DNA of 64,000 nucleotides from Brachynemurus nebulosus (lineage: Eukaryota; Arthropoda; Insecta; Neuroptera; Myrmeleontidae), in assembly GCA_035578155.1 (NCBI GenBank), contig JAPWDM010000004.1:55291376-55355375 (forward strand), read 5' to 3'. The notes under the pieces were generated by a model. That model had not been told where the DNA came from. It made no database searches and was given only the letters and a program-made list of their open reading frames with translations. Each line of letters begins with the position of its first letter. Position 1 is the stretch's first letter. Below, piece by piece: positions 12,085 through 24,523 of the stretch. Position numbers and translations under genes: made by a program.

Positions 12085-12134
<50 letters not shown>
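12085..12134. repeat. (ATT)n microsatellite, unoccupied
   Basis: About 50 bp of ATT/TAA repeats with no retrotransposon attached. It is the only such tract in the window outside the 27.5-49.0 kb array. Confidence 0.95.
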
Positions 12135-12136
<2 letters not shown>

Positions 12137-12514
12137 TTTTCCTCTACTATAATGACACAACGAGATTAAACAACATGTATGTGTAAAATTGTAAAAATAT
12201 TACATATACACTGACATACTACATATACACTGACATTCAAATCAATTTTATTTAAAAATATAAATTATAATTTTTATGTATTTTTTGTTTATCTCAAAAT
12301 TTTTTATACATAGAAACCAAAAGAGTACTGTGTGTTGGTATGTTCTTGTGTGAGTAGGAACACACATCCTGTGTGTGATGAATGATGATAAACATCGCAC
12401 ACATAATGCCTGACCAACTAATCAATTAATCATTGATTTGATCATTGACAGGTCGGCCTCTGGGGATGTTTTGTTTGGTTTCAGATGCCGTAGCCATGGG
12501 ACTGAAAGTGTTAA

Positions 12515-13473
12515 TAAAGCAGAAAAAATCGAATAAACAATATTTTAGCTATTTTTAGTGTCCCATGCCAAAATTGGCAAAACAAAACACTTACACAGGT
12601 AATATTCATATAGTAACAGGCAACTAGAAACTATTCGACGTGAAAATTTGAAATTCATCATACAGATAGGATATTGTGACCTTATTATAGATGTTTAATT
12701 GAATTTTGTTTCCGGGAGTTAATTTCCGCCGGGAGGTAATTCAGGAGCATTAAGGAAACATTCTAATCTAGAATTTTAAACTCATAAATCATATACGACT
12801 TCAATCGACGTAGGTACATATTTCTCACAAATAATCTTCAAGAAAAATGATTTTATTTTACTGATTAATTTTCACATTATTTTTACACGATAAATCACGA
12901 TCAAATGTATTTCTTTCCCACATCAAAAATGTAAATGTTAAGTCGCTTTTAAAAGTAGGTTAAAAGTACGGAAAAAAATTATGATATTTTTCATTCTTAT
13001 ATCATATTTCACTAACTCAAGTTAAAAGTCTTTGGCCCTTTGTCGTATTAAAAAGGAAAAAAATACGCAAAAAACATTACAAATTGAAGCATCGTTATGT
13101 AAATTACTTAAATGATCATCACAAATTTGTATACTCTGTACCATGTAGAATAAGAGAATTTGTGTACTCTGTACCATGAAGAAAAATGTGGGATCATTAT
13201 AAATCAGATAGGAAATATAAATAAAGATGAAGCCACTAAGAATTAATTTATCAAAATTTAAAAAAAATTACAACTTACTATTCACACCATTCTAAATTAT
13301 CTAACAATTTTCTTTTCCGAGTTATAATAATTTATAAAATATTACTCAATATATTATATGCCGTTTAAGTCCATAAAAAATACCTTTCATTTATTGTGGA
13401 TTTTATGTGTGATCTTATTTTGTGGTCATATTTAAAACTTCTTCAGAAAAATAATATATATTTTTTTGTATTA
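12515..13473. other. Nothing recognised
   Basis: AT-rich. The only structure noted is a short tandem duplication near 13126-13181 around GTACTCTGTACCATG. Confidence 0.45.
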
Positions 13474-13481
13474 AGCATACA

Positions 13482-13703
13482 CAGGGCCGGCAACCCATCT
13501 AGGGGGGCAACCGGGGCACGTGCCCCCCCTGCAGGTGTTAGGCGGCGGCAAAAGTGCAAGTTCGTGGGCGTCAAAATCTTGAATTTGAGTTACTTTTCCT
13601 CATCATTTGCTTTTTGCAGGAATTTTTGAATTTCGAATTTTTCTTGCAGAGGGCGCCAAGCACAAAGCTTTCCACCCTCATAATAATTTAAGGTCCAGCC
13701 CTG
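13482..13703. mobile_element. hAT-type MITE, 222 bp
   Basis: Ends CAGGGCCGG and CCAGCCCTG are inverted with one mismatch. Flanking octamers AGCATACA (13474-13481) and AGCATAGA (13704-13711) differ at one base. The inside is unusually GC-rich for the region (GGGGGGCAACCGGGGCACG near 13503). A 77-codon frame covers it but shows no domain. Confidence 0.75.
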
Positions 13704-13711
13704 AGCATAGA

Positions 13712-14906
13712 AATTTTTTTTTTTCGCTATTGTTTCACTTATGTCTTTGATATACTTTAGGTCTCTATTTTTACTAATCTAAGCAAAGCTTATCGTATAA
13801 ATATTTTGCTAGTACAGACTCTCTTTAAAATGGTACATAAATCTTCAAATACTACGTTAATCCTAATTTGCCAAACTGGAATTACGAATATACAAAGACT
13901 ACTTTATTTAACTATAAGCAATGAACCCTTACAATTTCGTCACGTCTATTAGACTCTCCATAATTTTTTTGGCTTTTGAAAATGAACCATTGCATGTGCA
14001 TGTGACAATGTACAATCTCAGTTAATATTAGACAAAAAAAGTTTAATTTCTTGAGTTACCTTCTTTTACCAGCAAGAAAAAAATTAGATACATATATATA
14101 AAGTGATACCCATAAAAAGAAGCATACTCTGATCCCAACAATTTTTTCCCGTGTTAAATTTTGTATGTTCTTACTTCGTTGAAACAAACTATATACACAG
14201 CACTAATGTTATAAAACATGTCAGCCTTATAGAAACAGATATACTTCATTTTGCTGGTTTCAAAAATTGATGGCAGGTATTCGGCTGATCGAAGAATTTG
14301 AAGATTTGAGTCGATTATTTTCTTGTTTTCGAAAGCCATGCAGTCACAAACGTTTTTATGAACATAATCAAAATTCGCAAACGATTTCTGATAGACTGAG
14401 AACGTGAACGCCTATACTTATTTCTAAAAAAATATTTTTGGACATTTAATTTTTTAAACTATGACAACCATAGCTACCAGTTAATGAAAAAAACATAGGG
14501 AAATTAAACAATTCTTTTTTTGGGGTGGATTACAATTTTCTTTTTTTTTGAAATTGATAATTTTTTCTGAGATACACTATAGAGCAGAGGTTTCCAACAG
14601 GTGGCCAGCGGACATTAAGTAAGGAGTCCGCGAGATATGATTATGATATTATATTCATACTGTATCCTTGGTATAGATTATAAATGTGCGAGATCATTCA
14701 CTGCTGTGCATTAAATGCTGAACCTGTAAAAAACTTCAAAACATTTTGTGGGAAGGAAGAGGGATCAATGAATAGTATACCTCTCTATGAAGTAAACATA
14801 TGGTATGACACCAGACGGAGGCATAAACTGCGTAATTCGAACGGGAATATAATGTATGGATAGTAGGAGTTACAGTTGGTGCGGATCGCGGCAATAGTGT
14901 AATAAA

Positions 14907-14909
<3 letters not shown>
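13712..14909. other. Mostly unrecognised; possible hAT end at 14585
   Basis: AT-rich, short frames only. CAGAGGTTTCCAACAGGTGG at 14585-14604 resembles one terminus of CAGTGGTTCCCAACC-type hAT MITEs, but no matching right end or duplication was found. Confidence 0.35.

Positions 14910-14983
<74 letters not shown>
14910..14983. repeat. (TA)n microsatellite
   Basis: Uninterrupted TA dinucleotides. Confidence 0.97.
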
Positions 14984-14985
<2 letters not shown>

Positions 14986-15967
14986 ATTTTTAATAATTAG
15001 CATCTATTTTTTTAATGTACATCGAATACAACTTAATTCTAAATTAACTATAAACTATAAGATAATATACCTCATTATAACAACACTCCGTAATTTATTA
15101 AAAAAAAAATCATAGAGGTTGCTATAATATGTATACAATCGTAAAATAATTACGATTGGGTCTTAAATCAGTTACGGAAAGATTTTTTGGATTTTCTGGA
15201 TCTTCATTCACACCAAAAGAGATATCAAAAAAGTTGAACTACGAGGTGCTATAGTACCAGTGTGTGATTGTATTTATAGGTTTTAAAATGAAAACAAATC
15301 TATGGAATGTTTGATGATAATTATAAATTTCACCACATGCAAACGAATGTTTTTTAACGGTTAGGTTATGAAGGTTAAAATAAAAAAAAGATTAATTAAA
15401 TAAATTGTGAAATATTTAAAAAAAAGGGTAGATAATGAATAAAAAGGTGAGTAAGGATAAAATAAAAGTGAAATGAAAATGTAATATGACTGTGATTAAA
15501 AAAAATTCTTATTGTTGTGTTTTCTTCAGATGATGAAAAGTTACGAATTTCGATTTCTTTTAAAAGAAATAAAAAGATTACAAAAAATAACGCAGAAAAA
15601 ATAGAAACTACTTGTGACTAATCTAATTTGAAAATTTTATCTCGTTGAGTCAAAATGAATAAATACTACTCAACTTCTTTTCAAATAGGTAAGCAGAATT
15701 TATTGTAAAAAAACTAAACAATATAAATTAAATTAATTTACGTTTTTTTTTAGAATAATGATACAATTATTGAAGAGTGTATTTCTCAAGGTATCGCGGA
15801 AAAAAGAGGCCGAGTAGGAACACCGTTTTCACCTCGTGTCGAATGGAAGTGGCAAAACATATGATGAAGCAGCGCATGGTATTTAACGATAGTTGATGAT
15901 CATGTTGTTATACAACAATTATGTAATATTGTTATATCATTAAATGATGCGCGATAAAATTCTGAAC

Positions 15968-15969
<2 letters not shown>
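14984..15969. other. Nothing recognised
   Basis: AT-rich, A-run-dense sequence without long frames or repeats. Confidence 0.45.

Positions 15970-16053
<84 letters not shown>
15970..16053. repeat. (TA)n microsatellite
   Basis: Uninterrupted TA dinucleotides. Confidence 0.97.
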
Positions 16054-16059
<6 letters not shown>

Positions 16060-16286
16060 AAACATTATGACAACGATGACGAAAATTACATGTCTAACAA
16101 ACAAAGGTATCCAACTGTATCTCTCAAAAGCTTTTGAAACTTTGATGGATTATAGATCTTATTAAAACTATTCACGAGCCATATTTCGTTCGTACCCATA
16201 AGCGGTTTAAGGGGGTGAAACGCACTCCTGAAATTTCTTTACAATTTCCTTATATATCTTGGAAATTGTAAGAGCTTTCGTAGAGA

Positions 16287-16289
<3 letters not shown>

Positions 16290-16380
<91 letters not shown>
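16290..16380. repeat. (TA)n microsatellite
   Basis: TA dinucleotides with one TG interruption near 16367. Confidence 0.97.
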
Positions 16381-17108
16381 TTGTAAAGTATTTGTAAAGG
16401 ACACGTTAACATTTTGATTTTGATACCAAAATTAAATTTATTTCACCCCCCACCCCCAGCCCCTAATTTTATTAGGTATTTTTTGGTAAAAGAGGAGGCT
16501 GTTATGTGTAACTAAAATAATTTTTAATTAATATACTTTATTTACATCACACCAATTTATTTTTTTTTGCATAGATACACCCTTTGCTAATATTAACTTG
16601 GGAAAAATTTTAACTTTTTGATTTAATAGTGAGCAAAAATATGTTCAGATAATCTCGTATTTTAGTAATGTATTGTTATAAACTTACGATATACTTTAAA
16701 GTACATAATTTAGAAATAAAAAATACACTGCACCCCCCCTCCCCGCTTCACAATGCTTTACTGATATCTATGCAAATCTTATTTACTTATTTATTTATTC
16801 TTTTTTTTATGAGGGGTGTAAAAGCAAAGTCTGCAATCTGCACTTTTTAACGAAAATGGGTTAATGGTATCATAGGCAAGAACATAGACTAATATACATA
16901 TGCAAATATTAAATTCATGACAAATACCTCAAATTCCAATAGAAAAATTAATTTAAATATCACCGTGCAAAGCAATCTCAGCATTCTCCACTCAAATGCT
17001 TAAAGCAAACTTAGCAATCTCCATTTTTACTGTTTTATTTATAGTGTTTGTTGCCGTTTCAAATACAAGATAGCAAATACTTTATTAAGTACTTTTGTCT
17101 CTGGAGTC
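16381..17108. other. Nothing recognised
   Basis: AT-rich. Short C-rich patches (16446, 16730) resemble those of the interspersed repeat at 634-2551, but I could not align them. Confidence 0.4.
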
Positions 17109-17116
17109 ATTCACAC

Positions 17117-17605
17117 TAGTGATGTCGGATGATTAATCGATTAATCGTTTTAGTCGACTAATTTTGTTTCTATTTAGTCATTTTTTAGTCGGCTATTTTA
17201 CATTCGATTAAATGACTAAAATGATTAATTTTTTTTTAAATGACTAACACTAAACACGACTAATTTAGCAATTTTTCTGTATTATTTATAGGCCTTAAAA
17301 AAATTAAAACTAAAAATTATCTATTTGGATGATTTTTCACTTTTACGTAATTAACACATTGTGATATCTCCATAATTTTTTTTTTTTAAAATAAAGAAAA
17401 AAAATTAAATGTGAAAAATTAAATTCAGTAGAAAACCTCGTTCTTGAGAGTTACATAGGTTATACCCAATTCATGATTCGACTAAAAATCTAGTCGATTA
17501 ATCGACTATTCTATGCTCGATATTTTTTACTGAAGACTAGTTTTGTTTGAAAAACAAATTTAGCCGATTAATCGACTATAACTCCTCCTTGGCTCGACAT
17601 TACTA
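17117..17605. mobile_element. hAT-type MITE, 489 bp, with GATTAATCG motifs
   Basis: A perfect 8-bp duplication, ATTCACAC, lies at 17109-17116 and 17606-17613. TIRs are TAGTGATGTCG and CGACATTACTA (one mismatch). The palindrome-like motif GATTAATCGA/TTAGTCGACTA recurs close to both ends (17130-17160, 17490-17510, 17562-17580). Such repeated subterminal motifs are where hAT transposases usually bind. There is no coding capacity. Confidence 0.85.
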
Positions 17606-17699
17606 ATTCACACCTTCATGTCAAAAACATAGAATTGATTTTTCCTGTGTCCCGATATTTTTTGATTCCCCCTGATAGAGTTTTCGGGAACATTGAAAA

Positions 17700-18164
17700 A
17701 AAATTAGACATCACGAAACAATAGTTTCCCCTGCTGATTACGTAAAAATTATAAAAAATCATGCCACTGTAGTAAAACTTGGATCCGAATGCGAAGTTTT
17801 CGACTGGAAAAAAGTATCAGATGCTATTATGAAAAAATGTGGTAACTGGCATTTTTAGTTTCAATTGACGAAACAATTTTATATAAAATGAAATGCTACC
17901 AAAACTTCTGCATTAATTAAAGGGGAACGTTTTAAAAAAATTAATGAAGTACAAGTCAGTGCGGCAAAACTAACTGACGTGAACAACTTACTCAAGGAAC
18001 ATTTTGGGGAAGAATGGTCTGCTAAACCAGAGCTTGCATATTACAAAAGAATGTTCTCTAGGCACAATGTACTCAATAATGATACTACCGTGGAAGATAA
18101 TCTACCAGAGGAAAATTTTCTATGTGAAATTTTGGTTGAGGCTCCTGATTTAATCATATTATAA
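17700..18164 (+). pseudogene. Decayed ORF of unknown family
   Basis: Two stretches in compatible order, separated by a frameshift and stops, read as protein. The first includes DYVKIIKNHATVVKLGSE and WKKVSDAIMKKCGNW; the second includes SAAKLTDVNNLLKEHFGEEW and ends PEENFLCEILVEAPDLIIL. The last open part, 17979-18164, is 61 codons. There are no introns with clear splice sites, so it may be a transposon-encoded or retrocopied gene. I do not recognise the family. Confidence 0.35.
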
Positions 18165-18219
18165 AGTATGATTATTTGATATAAATTTGTATTTTCTTTA
18201 ATTCACTAAAAATATTTTT

Positions 18220-19586
18220 TTTTTATTTTCATTTTTGAAATCGATCGATTTTGAAAATTTTTTCACTAATAATCATTAATGTTAGAAAGATAAACAATTT
18301 TAAATGAATTTAAGGTATCGTATGTGAGATCCGTTAGGGTATTGGGGACCTAAAAACACCAAAAATTAATTTCCCAATCGATTTTGAAAATTTTTTCACC
18401 GTTATTAGTAAGCTAAAGTATTTGAATTAATTTAGTTATTACATGGTGTCCGCAAGCACCTTACGGACTGCCATAAGTTATATGAGATACCTAGGACCTT
18501 CTTTTTACTATAGAGAGATAAACTTTTTTCTAAAATTATTTTAGATGAATAAAGATTATGTTGTATGAAATCTGCCAGGGTTCACTGATCCCATAATTGT
18601 AAAAAATAAACGAGCCGACCCATTTTGAAAATTTTTTCACTATTAGAGAGCTAAGCTATTTTTGATAGATATAGATTACGTTATGTAAGGCCCGCCAGGG
18701 TCCGTAGGACTCAAAAGTGTCAAAAATAAACTAACCGACCGAATTTGAAAATTTTTTTACTGTTAGGTAGATAAGCCATTTTAGATAGATATAGATTACG
18801 TTATGTAGGGTCCGCCAAGGTCCATGGGACCCAAAAGTGTCAAAAATTAAATAAGTGACCAATTTTGAAATTTTTTTCACTGTTACAGAGGTAAACAATT
18901 TTAGATGGACATACCTTTTAATATGTTGTATGAGGTTGGCCAGAGTCCTGGCATCTTAAAAGCGCGAAATAAACTAACCGACCGATTTTGAAAATTTTTC
19001 CACTCCTAGAGAGAGCTAAACTATTTTAGATAGATACAGATTACGTTATGTAAGGTCTGCTAGCGTCCATGGGACCCAAAAGTGTCAAAGATAGACTAAC
19101 CGACCGATTTTGAAAATTTTTTCACTGTTAGGGAACTTAATTATTTTAGATGGATGTAGATGGTCCGCCAGGATTCATGGGACCTAAAAGTGTCAAAACT
19201 AAAATAACCGACCGACTTTTAAAATTTTTTCACTGCTACAGAGGTAAACTATTTTAGATCGATATAGTTTATATGTTGTATGAGGTCGGTCAGGTTCCTG
19301 GGATCTTTAAAGCGCACAAAATTAAACTAACCGACTGATTTTGAAAATCTTTTCACTGTTAGAGTTAGACTATTTTACATAGATATAGATTACGTTATGT
19401 AAGGTCCGACAGCGTCAGTGGACACAAAAGTGCCAAAAATAAAATAATTGTCAGATTTAGAAAATTTTTTCACTATTACAGAAGTAAACTATTTTAGATA
19501 GGTACAGGTTGTGTTATCTGCGGATGCAAATGCTGCATAGAATGCCACACAACGGGTTTTGAAAATACTTTTACTGTTAGAAAGGT

Positions 19587-19669
<83 letters not shown>

Positions 19670-19940
19670 TATATGTCGAGAGTCTATACGGTCGAGCCGA
19701 TTTTCCACAATGAGGTCCGCCGGGATCTTGCAGAACGGAAAACATCAGAATAAGCTACCGAACCGATTCTGAAAATTTTCTCACTGCTAGGGAAGTAAAT
19801 TATTTTAGATGGATACAACTATGCTGCACAAAGTCCGTTCGGGTTCTGGGGTCCCAAAAATACCAAAAATAATTTACTCAGTCGATTTTAAAAATTCTTT
19901 TACTCTTAGAAATCTAAACTATTTTAAATGGATAGAGGTC
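18220..19940. repeat. Diverged ~122-bp tandem repeat, ~14 units
   Basis: Each unit contains CCGACCGATTTTGAAAATTTTTTCACTGTTA, here quoted as CCGACCGATTTTGAAAA then TTTTTTCACTGTTA. It is followed by an AACTATTTTAGAT block, GATTACGTTATGTAAGG, and a GGGACCCAAAAGTGTCAA block. The TTTGAAAATTTTTTCAC core occurs near 18244, 18380, 18622, 18744, 18866, 18989, 19106, 19228, 19340, 19458, 19557, 19770 and 19888. A heavily diverged unit lies near 18500. A single diverged unit also occurs at 61095-61245. Confidence 0.9.
19592..19667. repeat. (TA)n microsatellite inside the tandem array
   Basis: TA dinucleotides interrupting the 122-bp repeat array. Confidence 0.97.
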
Positions 19941-20905
19941 TTAGATTAGATTTTAGAAATTTTTGATAAATAAAAAGTTTACTGGAAACTCGAGAACATT
20001 TTATAACACGGTGCAAATCTTGACCAGAAGCGCTTACTAATATAAAATTTAAATAAATAAATACTGAAATAAATTAATGCAAAAATTTACAATTTCGTCA
20101 AACTAAAAATGATAAGGAAAAAAGAAAATTGAATTGGAAATAACAATTTGACCACATACACTGATCTACGCGGCGTTAAATTATTCAATAAAAATTGTAT
20201 TCAGTCCATTATGTCCGAATGTTTAATTCATACATCAGATCCGTCCATTTTCGAAGTATTTTCTTCGCATTTTTCCTTATAAAAACTTCGACTAAAACTT
20301 CGATTGTTTTTATATTTTTATTTTCCATAAAAAAAATAGTAAATGAAAATATAAAAAAATATTAAGCACACAATATACATGGTTGTCAGGTTGAGTGGTA
20401 GTTGATGGTTAAAAAACGTTCCTCTATTTTTGGTAATTTTTAACAAGAAAAAGAATTTTATTAAAATTTGTTTTGTGTTAACACTAATGATATATGTGTT
20501 TGTGATTATAAGAACGATTAGTCTGTGGTGTAAATTGCTGTTTTATTCTAAATTAAAAAAAAAAAAGTCTAAAATTTTCTATTTGTGTTAGTTGTTTGAC
20601 TAATGCTTTGTATAAACTTGTGCGTAACTTACCCATAAACAAATTATATATAATACATTGTTCATATGCAGATTGGTTTAATATATTGCACTTACTTATT
20701 ACTATCGGCAGTAGTCTACTGTGTATGTTACTGGAGCAGCAAACCTACGGTATAGGTATCAAATCCTAGTAAGAGACATTCAACTAGAAATTTTTATTTT
20801 TATTTTATTTTATTTTTTATTTCGCGTTTATCTACTTATTTATTTATTTACTTTCGTGAATTTATTGACTTTTTATCTGAGGTCTCTAAACCTATATATA
20901 CAATC
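19941..20905. other. Unrecognised; may include the 5' UTR of the CR1-type LINE
   Basis: AT-rich, no coding frame. The part just before 20906 is plausibly LINE 5' leader, but I see no objective 5' boundary. Confidence 0.35.
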
Positions 20906-21642
20906 ATGATCTGTGTTACTTGTAAACATGATTTAGATGATAATGCAAAGGTCAGTTGTGACAGATGTAAGGAAAATTTTCATTCCAACTGTGTTGGACT
21001 GGATAGTGCCGAACTACGTTGCCTCCGTTCTGGAAAAAGACGTATAAAATGGGAATGTAATAAATGTGCTACTAAAAGTGATGAAATTGAATCGCTCAAG
21101 TCCATTATCATAGCTTTACAGACTGAAGTTAAAGAGTTAAAAGAATCTTTAGTAAAAAATAGGCAAGTTAATACTGATATGGTTAATTATGAAGAAATAA
21201 TACAAGAGGTTAATGACCGTTTATATCGTCAAAAAAATATTATTATATATGGTGTAGTTGAAAGCCCCCATGCATCTGCTGATGAACGCAAACAGGAAGA
21301 TACAGCCACTGTCACTGCTATTATAAATTCCATTACTGATGCAATTCCCTCTTCTGACATCAAGCCCATACGATTAGGAATCAGAAATGAAAATCGTCCT
21401 AGACCAATTAAACTTATTTTGCCCACTGTGGAGCAGGCTAGAAATATTTAAAAAATAAAAAGAAACTCCTCGAGTCAGCTTATACCCAAGTTTCAATCAG
21501 TAGTGATCGTACAGTTCGCGAAAGAGACTATTTGAAAACTTTACGAGAAGAGCTTAATCGCAGGATTGATAATGGAGAGGTAGATCTTACCATTAAATAT
21601 ATAAAAAATGTACCCAAAATTGTAAATAAAAAAAACATGTAA
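20906..21642 (+). pseudogene. CR1-type LINE ORF1 (frameshifted)
   Basis: The frame opens with a Cys/His cluster, CVTCKHDL then CDRCKENFHSNC then WECNKC. This is a PHD-like zinc finger (Cys4-His-Cys3 spacing) typical of ORF1 proteins of CR1-group LINEs, which bind the element RNA. A coiled-coil-like segment follows (residues about 55-90), then an RRM-like core with YRQKNIIIYGV. The frame stops after 181 residues (TAA at 21449) and continues in another frame as SDRTVRERDYLKTLREELN and IKYIKNVPKIV, the usual ORF1 C-terminus. A single frameshift near 21448-21460 explains this. The product is not functional as it stands. Confidence 0.75.
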
Positions 21643-21659
21643 CTAGCCGCAAAGCACAA

Positions 21660-24523
21660 AACGTTGTCACCTATAATTTAAGAATTGCATATACTAATAT
21701 AAGATCATTATTGTCTAATTTTGACTTTGTTAAACTTGTTCTATCTGATTATGATATATTTTGTATTACAGAAAGTTGGCTTAGGCCAGACATTAATGAT
21801 AATTGTATATTGATCGAAAATTTTAACCTGTTCAGATTAGATAGAATAAGTGGTCGTGGTGGTGGTATAGTTATATACGTCAGGGAATCATTCAAATGTC
21901 ATAATTTAAATTTAGCTAGCAACTTGATTGAACAGTTGTGGTTGGAATTGCAATTTGACAATACCAGGGTGGTTATAGGTACTGTCTATCGGCCACCAAA
22001 TACTTTAAGATCGGAAATTTCCACTTTTGAGCACAATTTACATGATATATTTCTAAAATATGATGATATAATCTGTCTCGGTGACTTTAACTTTAACTTT
22101 CTAAATTCCAATATTTACCAGTTATGTGAACTATTACCAATTTTAGGATTTGAACAACTTATAAATGAACCCACACGGGTTACTTCCGATTGTGCCAGTG
22201 TTATCGATCTCTTATTTGCATCTAGGCCTGACAAAGTTAGTGAGCTTCAGCAAAGTCCTCCTTTAGGCAACAGTGACCATAATTTGATAAGTTTTTTATA
22301 TGTTGTACCTAAAATGGTGAAACAAAAAATATTATTGAATACAGAGACTTAAAAAACATTAACATAAATTTTTAACATAGATTTTTTGCGTGATATTTCA
22401 TCTCTGAATTGGGAAGTAATATATAACACGACAGATATTAACTTGAAAGTTTTATATCTAAACCACTTTATTCTCAGTATTTTAGATAAACATGCACCTG
22501 TTCAATTTAAAAAAGTACGTTTTAATAGTAGATCCCCCTGGATGACATCAAAAGTATTAAGAACTATAAAATGTAAAAATAATGCATGGTTTGCTTTCAA
22601 AAGAAGTCACTCTTTTAATGATTGGCAGGCGTACAAGTTATGGCGTAGAGAAAGCAAAACAGAAATAAAAACAGCTAAAAGATATTATTTTAATGCTATG
22701 GTTAATAATAACTTATTCAATTCTAAAGATCTTTGGAAAAATATTAATAATTTAAATATCCACAATAGCATGAAAAACACATTTCCACCTGAGTTTAGTG
22801 ATCTTAACGAACTCAACAGAGCTCTTAATTTCTCTGGTGAACAGATGTATTCTAATGATAAAAGTGACAGTCATGTTGATAGTAATGTGTCGACTGAAAA
22901 TAATGAATGTCTGTTTGAACTGGCTTGTGTTGATATTACTGAGGTTACTGATATATTTTCATATTTGAAAAGTCAAGCTGCTGGCGTTGATAATTTATCT
23001 TTAAGCATTTTAAAATTATTTTTCCCGTACTGTGCCAATTACATTACTAATATTATAAATTATTCAATCATGTCTGGTACAGTACCCTTTTTGTGGAAGA
23101 AAGCACTTGTTATTCCGGTACCCAAAGTAAAAAAATCCAGTTTCCTACCATGACCTTCGACCAATTAGTATTCTACCTACTCTCTCAAAAATCTTAGAAC
23201 ATGCGATTAATCGTCAACTCCTTAGATATCTCTTGGATCAGGATCTGCTACATAAAAATCAAACAGGTTTTCGGCCTAATCATAGTACCAGTTCCTCGTT
23301 AATTTCAGTTGTTAGTAATTGTAAGCGTGAAATTGACCAAGGTAATGTCAATTTGCTCGTTTTGCTTGACTTTTCCAAAGCTTTTGATACTGTTGATCAC
23401 GATATTTTGCTTACTAAAATGAAACAGTTAAAATTTTCTAAATTAACTGTGAGGTGGTTTAACGATTATTTATCGGATCGTTATCAGAGAGTACATCTAG
23501 TTGATAATCCAGAAACTTACTCTTTACCATTTTTGAACATATACCGTGGTGTACCTCAGGGGAGTGTATTAGGCCCCAGTTTATTTAACATTTACGTATA
23601 TGATCTTAATAAAATTGTTAATTATTCTAAGGTGTATCAATATGCAGACGATACGCAGCTACTGATCTGTTGCCCGCGACAAAATATTGAACAGACTATT
23701 AAGAACTTAAATGATGATCTTAAAAATATTGTAAAATGGGCATCCACTAACAATTTAAAACTTAATCCTACTAAGTCAGTATTACTACCTATTGGCTCTA
23801 AAGCCTCTATTCAGTGTTTTGAAAATGAACTACTACCGCCGGTAAAAATTAATAATCTTACACTAAAATACGTAGCGTACAGCAAATGTCTAGGAGTCAC
23901 TATTGATTCCACGCTAACTTGGGATCATCATGTTGCCAATGTATGCAAAAATGCCTATTCTAAACTAAAATCATTGTTCCGCTTCAAAAATTTGTTATCG
24001 GAAGAAGTTAAGTTGCGCTTAGTCCAGTCGCTGATATTTTGCCAACTTACATATGGGGATACAGTATATGCCGGATTATCTAATCAGTTAAATAATTCCT
24101 TACAAAAAGCTCAAAACTCATGTATTCGTTTCATAAAAAGGGATATTAACAGGCGTAGTCACATTCATCCTGTATTGTTAGATCTTGATCTACTTGATAT
24201 TCGTGGGTCCAGGGCATTACATATACTTTGTTTAATTCACTCCCTTATTACCACTGGCCAACCACTACTACTTGCTGAAGAATTCACTATGCTTCCGTCA
24301 GGTCACTTATATAATACGCGCAACACACTGGATCTAATGATTCCATCATACAAAACACATTTGGGCTCTACTTCCTTTTTAGGATTTCGTAGAACATCTA
24401 TCTACGAAATTCTTATGTCGCCGCACTTTACTCAGAATAGTCCTCTGTCAACTCGCACTTCACGAATATTTTTTTTATCCTGATGACATAAGCTCCCGCT
24501 TCCATGCAGTAAAGGCTGTTTAT
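21660..24523 (+). pseudogene. CR1-type LINE ORF2: AP endonuclease + reverse transcriptase
   Basis: Three collinear frames (about 21663-22352, 22386-23153, 23157-24483) form one protein. The endonuclease has TNIRSL, TESWL, TVYRPP, LGDFNFNF and SDHNLI. The RT has LLDFSKAFDTVDHD, RGVPQGSVLGPSLFN and YQYADDTQLL, with both YADD aspartates intact. No RNase H follows, fitting the CR1/Jockey side of the LINE tree; the PHD-type ORF1 favours CR1. Frameshifts lie near 22345-22385, at the A-run near 23130 (reading KNPVSYHDLRPISILP after correction), and near 24385, after which a HEYFFYPDD tail reaches a stop at 24521-24523. It is an inactive copy with a nearly complete domain set. Confidence 0.85.

Larger units (their letters stand above)
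11773..12514. mobile_element. Possible piggyBac-like MITE bounded by TTAA
   Basis: TTAACACTATGAGGCCCGA at 11773 faces CCATGGGACTGAAAGTGTTAA ending at 12514 (written here only as landmarks). Both ends have TTAA followed by CACT, and GAAAGTGTTAA also recurs internally near 11915. TTAA duplication with CACT-type ends is piggyBac-like. The TIR match beyond about 8 bp is poor, so the call is tentative. Confidence 0.3.
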
